A DNA stretch of 22,611 bases from a virus, in IMG/VR virus record IMGVR_UViG_3300020371_000064, positions 1 to 22,611 of that record; one strand, written 5' to 3'. Within the stretch, counting starts at the first letter, position 1; each line of letters opens with the position of its first letter. The position numbers were made by a program, and so were the translations under genes. Below, one piece after another: positions 18,001-22,611 of the stretch. Below the pieces are notes generated by a model, which searched no databases, was not told where the DNA came from, and saw only the letters and a program-made list of their open reading frames with translations.

Positions 18001-19810
18001 GAATTGCAATATTTCCAGTTCCATCAAAACTTACACCGGCTATTGTTCTAGCATTAGCCAACGCTGTTGCTGTAGCAGCATTTCCGGAAGTATTTTGATT
18101 TCCAGCTGTATTGACTCCAGGAAGATTTATGTTTCCAGTTCCATCAAAAGATACTCCACCGATGTTTCTTGCAGTTTCGAGAGCTGTCGCAGTGGCTGCA
18201 TTTCCAGTAGTACTTTGATTAAGTGTTTTAATACTAACTGCTCCGGATGATACTGTAAAATCAGAAGATGCAAAACTCGCTATACCTTTAGCCGAAGTTG
18301 TAGCATCAGTTGCATTAATAGTATTTCCAGATTTAGTTAAACCTGTGCCGGCAGTTATTTGACCTGCACCTGAGAATTGACTAAATGTTAGAGATGTAGA
18401 ACCTAATGTTATTGATCCTGTATTTGTTAAGACAAATCCTAAATTAGCGTTTGCAGTTCCTTCTTCTACAAAAGTAAATGCTCCACCGGTAACTTCAGAA
18501 TTAGCATCGAAGTCAGTAGCTCTTGTTGGTGCACCTGAACTGTTAACTGTATAGATACCATTTTCAGATCCTGTGCTTTGATCTTTAATAAGTATTCTAT
18601 CACCAGTTGATAATGAAACACCATCTACAGTTTGACCATTAGCATAGGCAGAAGATAATGTACCATTTCCTGTAGTTGCTACTCTTACTGATTTCTTAAC
18701 ATCTAGACCACTAGCAACTCCATCAACATATTGTTTTGTTGCAGCATGTAAATTATTTGTAGGATCTCCATCTAATGTTAGTTTATCAGATAATGTTCCA
18801 CCAGCTAAATTTAGTTTTAAAGCTAAAGCATCAAATACTGCATTCTGTGAAGGAGCAACATCTGTTGTTCCATTATTAATCGCATCTGCGACTGTAGCTG
18901 ATTTTGCTCGAGCAGTTGTAAAATATAAATTAGAAGAATGTTCTGATATGTTTTGAGTAGTTAAACTAATGTTACCTGTACCATCGAAAGATACTCCAGC
19001 TATTGTTCTAGCATTTTCTAAAGCTGTGGCTGTGGCAGCATTACCTGTTGTACTTTGATTTAGTGTTTTTATTGATACAGCACCAGATGAAACTGTAAAG
19101 TGGTTTGTATTGAAACTAGCAACACCTTTATTAGATGTTGTTGCATCTTCTGCTGAAATAGTAAGAGTATCAGTTGCAGAGACTACAGCATCTATGCCTT
19201 CACCAGATGTAAATGTTAAAGTATCTCCTAAAGCAATTGCTTGTGATGTGTTTCCGTCAGTAATGGTAAATGAAGCGTTTGCCAACTTAGCATTAGCAAT
19301 TGAGCCGGCTAACTGAGCATTTGTGATAGTTCCTGATAATGAACTTGTAGGATAATTTGTTGCATCAGATAAATCAAAAGCTGGAGTTGCATCAGTGGCT
19401 CCTAATGCTAATGATACACCTCCATAACTTACAGTAGAATTTGCTAATTTAGCGTTAGCAATAGAACCTGCCAATTGTGCATTACTAACCCCACCATTTT
19501 TAATTGTAACAGCCCCTGATGTAACATTAAAATCAGCACCATCAAATGAAGCTATACCTTTATTTGATGAAGTAGCATCTTCAGCTGATATTGTAGTTCC
19601 AGATATATCAATACCTTCTCCAGCGGAAAAGGAGGCAGCATCCAATGCATCTAGTTCAGCTTTTGTTGCTAATCTTGTTCCACCTGCAGTTGTAGCATCA
19701 TGAACACGTAAAGTTTTATTAGTGGTATCAAATGTTATTTCACCTGCGGCACCAGTAAAGGAATTATTCTGTGCATTGGTACCTCTTCTAAATTGTAATG
19801 TTGTAGGCAT
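15062..19810 (-). CDS. Large modular phage fibre with cupredoxin-like domain (1582 aa)
   Basis: This is a probable tail-fibre or virion-fibre subunit. Domains in order: an LQFRRGT head with GEITFDTTNKTLRVHD (residues 5-45), typical of phage fibre and tropism-determinant N-termini; a Ser/Thr/Ala/Gly-rich repeat region with a 128-residue duplication (106-233 and 746-873) and GNAATATAL units; a fibre domain with GDRILIKDQS and ENGIYTV (about 366-478); a cupredoxin-like domain (about 973-1088); a YYTDARAQAV linker; two VQ(D/E)EGSSLS repeats (about 1202-1287); two 78-residue β repeats with VFLNGILL (1311-1466); and a C-terminal domain with DWQAVKTADYTA and a final GWVMIER. GAGG six bases before ATG 19810 and an upstream late promoter support the start. 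The absence of a lyase or protease motif argues for binding, not digestion. Confidence 0.92.
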   Translation of the reverse strand: MPTTLQFRRGTNAQNNSFTGAAGEITFDTTNKTLRVHDATTAGGTRLATKAELDALDAASFSAGEGIDISGTTISAEDATSSNKGIASFDGADFNVTSGAVTIKNGGVSNAQLAGSIANAKLANSTVSYGGVSLALGATDATPAFDLSDATNYPTSSLSGTITNAQLAGSIANAKLANASFTITDGNTSQAIALGDTLTFTSGEGIDAVVSATDTLTISAEDATTSNKGVASFNTNHFTVSSGAVSIKTLNQSTTGNAATATALENARTIAGVSFDGTGNISLTTQNISEHSSNLYFTTARAKSATVADAINNGTTDVAPSQNAVFDALALKLNLAGGTLSDKLTLDGDPTNNLHAATKQYVDGVASGLDVKKSVRVATTGNGTLSSAYANGQTVDGVSLSTGDRILIKDQSTGSENGIYTVNSSGAPTRATDFDANSEVTGGAFTFVEEGTANANLGFVLTNTGSITLGSTSLTFSQFSGAGQITAGTGLTKSGNTINATDATTSAKGIASFASSDFTVSSGAVSIKTLNQSTTGNAATATALETARNIGGVSFDGTGNINLPGVNTAGNQNTSGNAATATALANARTIAGVSFDGTGNIAIPIENLSNVSSTSPSTNQILKWSGSEWAPAADGGGTVTEAFKTIAVSGQDNVVADGATDTLTFAAGSNMTITTNASGDTITFAASGGGGGDITSVVAGTGLSGGGTSGDVTLNATDASTSAKGIASFSSNDFSVSSGAVTIKSGGVSNTQLAGSIANAKLANSTVSYGGVSLALGATDATPAFDLSDATNYPTSSLSGTITNAQLAGSIANSKLSNSSFTLSDGSTTQAVALGDTLTVTAGEGIDATVSATDTLTIAAEDATTSNKGVASFSDTFFAVSSGAVSLDAAQTGITSVVNTALEIGRDADNRIKFGTDNQIIFEVDGGDNVIFKTSGEIEATSLDISGSADIDGSLDVPIVKNLSHISASSSQSVVTINVTVATKTAAHRYYSTGSSLGYVMDGVEGPLLTLTPGRTYKFDQSDNSNANHPLRFYYEAAKTTAFTTNVTTNGTAGSAGAYTQIVVGDATPSMLHYQCSAHANMGNAVRIGTRNFTGFTTDDLTEGSTNLYYTDARAQAVSINNVVEDTTPQLGGALDVNGAKIVSTSNGNIDIEPHGTGDVLLGNFKFDADQTVGSGQDNYVLTYDHSTGKISLEASAGGGGGSSITVQDEGSSLSTAATTINFVGNGVVASGSGATKTITISGGGSGVTVQEEGSSLSTSGTTLNFVGAGVTASGTGATKTITIPGGGTIDSAGVNTLIGNATGSLTGINHFDYEADSAQTSFGGTDIDGNTLSYTPGAIQVFLNGILLTDSNDYTATNGAQVVLNTGADSGDIINISTFNKIGQGVKHFRFNADSAQTTFQGSDVKGRTLSYNPSSIEVFLNGILLVDSDDYTATNGTSVVLTSGVDSDDVIQISDYKGADTVNFATVSPIVDSAYVQARVAGGTDWQAVKTADYTAVAGQGVFVNSTSGAINVTLPNSPTLGDEVRIIDAYGTAATNNITVLRNSSKIMGADSNFVIDINRSALGFVYVDANQGWVMIER
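15413..15880 (-). repeat. Tandem 234-base (78-residue) β-module duplication in the fibre gene
   Basis: Two adjacent in-frame units, 15647-15880 and 15413-15646, encode the same module. HF-x-(Y/F)-x-ADSAQT opens each, and SYxPxxIxVFLNGILL(T/V)DS and DYTATNGxxVVL lie in the middle. The module is a familiar marine-phage fibre β domain. The DNA has diverged clearly more than the protein. Confidence 0.85.
16547..16894 (-). other. Cupredoxin-like domain with type-1 copper ligand pattern
   Basis: Residues about 973-1088 of the 1582-residue fibre read as a cupredoxin β-sandwich. The segments are YVMDGVEGPLLTLTPGRTYKF, then NANHPLRF, an AGAYTQIVV strand, and finally HYQCSAHANMGNAVRI. The four canonical type-1 copper ligands are all present in order: H1029, C1076, H1079 and M1082. 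Spacing C-x2-H-x2-M is tighter than in plastocyanin (C-x2-H-x4-M). Related HP...YC-x2-H-x2-MG domains recur in marine phage fibres. Metal binding is inferred, not shown. Confidence 0.7.
17192..17575 (-). repeat. Long internal fibre duplication, downstream copy
   Basis: This 384-base segment encodes residues 746-873 and repeats the segment at 19112-19495 with an offset of exactly 1920 bases (640 codons), without any indel. The two 128-residue products differ at 13 positions by my count, about 90% identity. In the 60-base stretch starting at 17461, seven bases differ from its partner at 19381 and none changes the protein. Confidence 0.9.
19112..19495 (-). repeat. Long internal fibre duplication, upstream copy
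   Basis: This segment encodes residues 106-233 and is the partner of 17192-17575. Motifs such as NAQLAGSIANAKLAN (which itself occurs twice per copy) and GGVSLALGATDATPAFDL are shared. Weaker similarity continues upstream into the GIASF...SGAVTIK units, so the boundaries given are those of the strong core. Confidence 0.9.
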
Positions 19811-19839
19811 TCTTTACCTCAAATTTCCTATATTTAGTA

Positions 19840-19847
19840 TATTTATA
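19840..19847 (-). promoter_or_regulatory. T4-type late promoter (TATAAATA)
   Basis: The minus strand reads TATAAATA, an exact match to the T4 late box. It lies in the largest intergenic gap of the window (19811-19865, 55 bases). T4 geometry places the start near 19834, giving a leader of about 24 bases that contains the GAGG ribosome binding site of the 1582-residue fibre gene. The fit of box, leader and ribosome binding site makes this the best-supported promoter here. It would drive the fibre and LamG cluster. Confidence 0.75.
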
Positions 19848-19865
19848 TAATAAATAGAAGCCATA

Positions 19866-21089
<1,224 letters not shown>

Positions 21090-21092
21090 AAT

Positions 21093-22611
21093 TTAATTTA
21101 CTAATGCCTGAGCAACGTTTTCTAAAACCTGCAATTCTTTTTCTTTAACTTTATTATCTAAAATCTTAGATTCTTCATCTATAGGATCAATCTGTTCTTC
21201 TATTATTTCTGGAATCTCTTCATAATAATCTTCTTGTTGATTATCATCAGGTTCTTCTGTTTCTCCGCTATCAGCTTCTCCTTTTATCTGTTTTTGCATT
21301 TCTTGGACATCTTCATCTGACATTCTTAAAACATTTTTCATTACCCAATCTTTAGAAAAGTATGTACCAACTAGTTGTGCATTTTGTAAAGTTTCAAGAG
21401 TTTGGATTCTTTCTCTCAACATTTCAGTATCACGAAGTTCTGCAAAATGGTTATCTCTTACATAATCTACTATAATTTTATTTTTCCAAGATTTCCAATC
21501 ATCAGGTGTAGTAATACCTTTAAGAATGCATTGTTTTTCTAAAATTTCTAAAAATACTTTACTAAATCTTTTTCTTAAACGATCGATAAATTTTTGAAAT
21601 TTCAATTCATCTCTGCTTATTTCAGTTGCTCTTCCTAATATACCACTAACTTGTTCTTGATCTAAACGACTCATTGGAACATTAAGTGATTGATATAATT
21701 TCTTCTGAAAATAAATTATGTCATCTATTTGACCAAGGTTATCTCCACCAGGCAATGTAGTAATCTCTGTACCTCTACCACCTTCTCTTCTTGGTAACCA
21801 AAAATCTTCTAACATTGACATGTGTTTACGATCATCTTTAATTTCACCGGTCTTAGCATCATAAACTAATTTATTACGATACCTAGTCATAATATCTTTT
21901 AAATATTGTTCAGCTTTACCACGTGGCAAGTTACCTACATCAATATAAAATATTCTTCTTTCTGGAGCTCGAGCTAGTCTGTAAATAACTAATGAATCTT
22001 CCATCATTCTTAGTTGATTAATCGCTTTAAGAGCTTTATGTAAGTAAGATACTACTCTCTTTTTATCTTCACTTAGCAATCCGGAAGTTACATAGCATAT
22101 TGCATCAGTTGATATTTTAACACCACCTGAATAATTACTACCACTTTTTTCTTGGAATATGAAGTACTCATCTGTTTTTTCGACAAGATTAGCACCAGTT
22201 TCTTGGTCTTTTTTCTTTTTTACTTGTTTTACTTTTCTAATCTTTGCAGCATCAATAGGTCGTACTTCTTGTATACCAGCACTAAGATTAGAGTCGTCTA
22301 CTACTAAATGATAATATATTCTGCCATCAACATACCATCTTCTAAATATATCGTGACCTAACTCTTCAAAATTTAACATTTGAGTTACGTTATTAAATTC
22401 TTCGTTTAATTGATTCTTTATAGTTTGGCTTACGCCTTTTAAGTTATCTAGTACTAAATTAACTGAAGTTTTTATTTCACTTCCGCTAATTGCTTCATTG
22501 ATAATATCTTCCACAGCCATATCAACTTCAGGTTGAAATGCTACACCTCTGTACTTCATAACTAACTGAGTATTATCCTTAGAGTCATCTCCTTCAATAT
22601 TAAGAAACTGA
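21093..22611 (-). CDS. 20: Portal vertex protein, gp20-type (N-terminus cut by window edge)
   Basis: This gene encodes the dodecameric portal that starts prohead assembly and forms the DNA channel and neck attachment. The frame stays open to the right edge, adding 17 codons (QFLNIEGDDSKDNTQLV) before the internal Met at 22559. In this family FQPEVDMAVEDIINEA lies some 60 residues from the start, so the true start is outside the window. Strong signatures are RRWYVDGRIYYHLVVD, IQEVRPIDAAKIRKVK, FWLPRREGGRGTEITTLPGG and NLGQIDDIIYFQKKLYQSLNVPMSRL (overlapping segments of one conserved block). The C-terminus is acidic (about EETEEPDDNQQEDYYEEIPE) and then helical. T4 gp20 has about 524 residues; 505 are visible here. 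Identification is very secure. Confidence 0.97.
   Translation of the reverse strand, partial: QFLNIEGDDSKDNTQLVMKYRGVAFQPEVDMAVEDIINEAISGSEIKTSVNLVLDNLKGVSQTIKNQLNEEFNNVTQMLNFEELGHDIFRRWYVDGRIYYHLVVDDSNLSAGIQEVRPIDAAKIRKVKQVKKKKDQETGANLVEKTDEYFIFQEKSGSNYSGGVKISTDAICYVTSGLLSEDKKRVVSYLHKALKAINQLRMMEDSLVIYRLARAPERRIFYIDVGNLPRGKAEQYLKDIMTRYRNKLVYDAKTGEIKDDRKHMSMLEDFWLPRREGGRGTEITTLPGGDNLGQIDDIIYFQKKLYQSLNVPMSRLDQEQVSGILGRATEISRDELKFQKFIDRLRKRFSKVFLEILEKQCILKGITTPDDWKSWKNKIIVDYVRDNHFAELRDTEMLRERIQTLETLQNAQLVGTYFSKDWVMKNVLRMSDEDVQEMQKQIKGEADSGETEEPDDNQQEDYYEEIPEIIEEQIDPIDEESKILDNKVKEKELQVLENVAQALVN

Noticed and set aside
15062-19810. Possible diversity-generating retroelement target, because the fibre starts like a tropism determinant
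   Set aside because: No reverse transcriptase gene, template repeat or adenine-rich variable repeat at the C-terminus is visible in the window.

Overview
The window is a stretch of the structural (head) module of a T4-like, contractile-tailed phage, read entirely from the minus strand. The diagnostic genes, in transcription order from the right edge, are a gp20-type portal, a gp67-like acidic core protein, a gp21-type prohead protease, a gp22-type scaffold and a gp23-type major capsid protein. Both end genes are cut by the window: the portal lacks its N-terminus and the capsid protein its C-terminus. The DNA is AT-rich, and the fibre genes carry sequence motifs typical of marine phages (LQFRRGT heads, 'NLYFT/DARA' linkers, HP...C-x2-H-x2-MG cupredoxin-like domains). 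A marine T4-like myovirus of an AT-rich host such as SAR11 or a picocyanobacterium fits best, but the host cannot be read from this window.

Layout, right to left: portal (21093-22611); collagen-like fibre with 60 uninterrupted Gly-X-Y triplets (19866-21089); a T4-type late promoter TATAAATA (19840-19847); a 1582-residue modular fibre with an embedded cupredoxin-like domain (15062-19810); three giant paralogous LamG-repeat proteins of 1331, 1170 and 1142 residues (11065-15060, 7327-10839, 3593-7021), separated by two tiny genes (10850-11059 and 7027-7317) that look like free-standing copies of the LamG proteins' N-terminal head domain. Then come the gp67-like protein (3175-3564), a second exact late promoter (3154-3161), a 70-residue protein in the gp68 position, an 84-residue unknown, the gp21 protease, the gp22 scaffold and gp23.

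In T4 the order 20-67-68-21-22-23 is compact. Here about 17.5 kb of fibre or adhesin genes sits between the portal gene and the core, protease and scaffold genes. The head genes make the prohead: portal initiator, scaffold and core, shell, then maturation by protease. The inserted genes probably make surface fibres that bind host glycans or envelope structures. Whether they sit on tail or head is not shown by the sequence. Genes are packed with gaps of 1-55 bases or ATGA-type overlaps, so most are probably co-transcribed. There is no stretch over 300 bases without a gene, and no tRNA, CRISPR array, insertion sequence or convincing terminator was seen.
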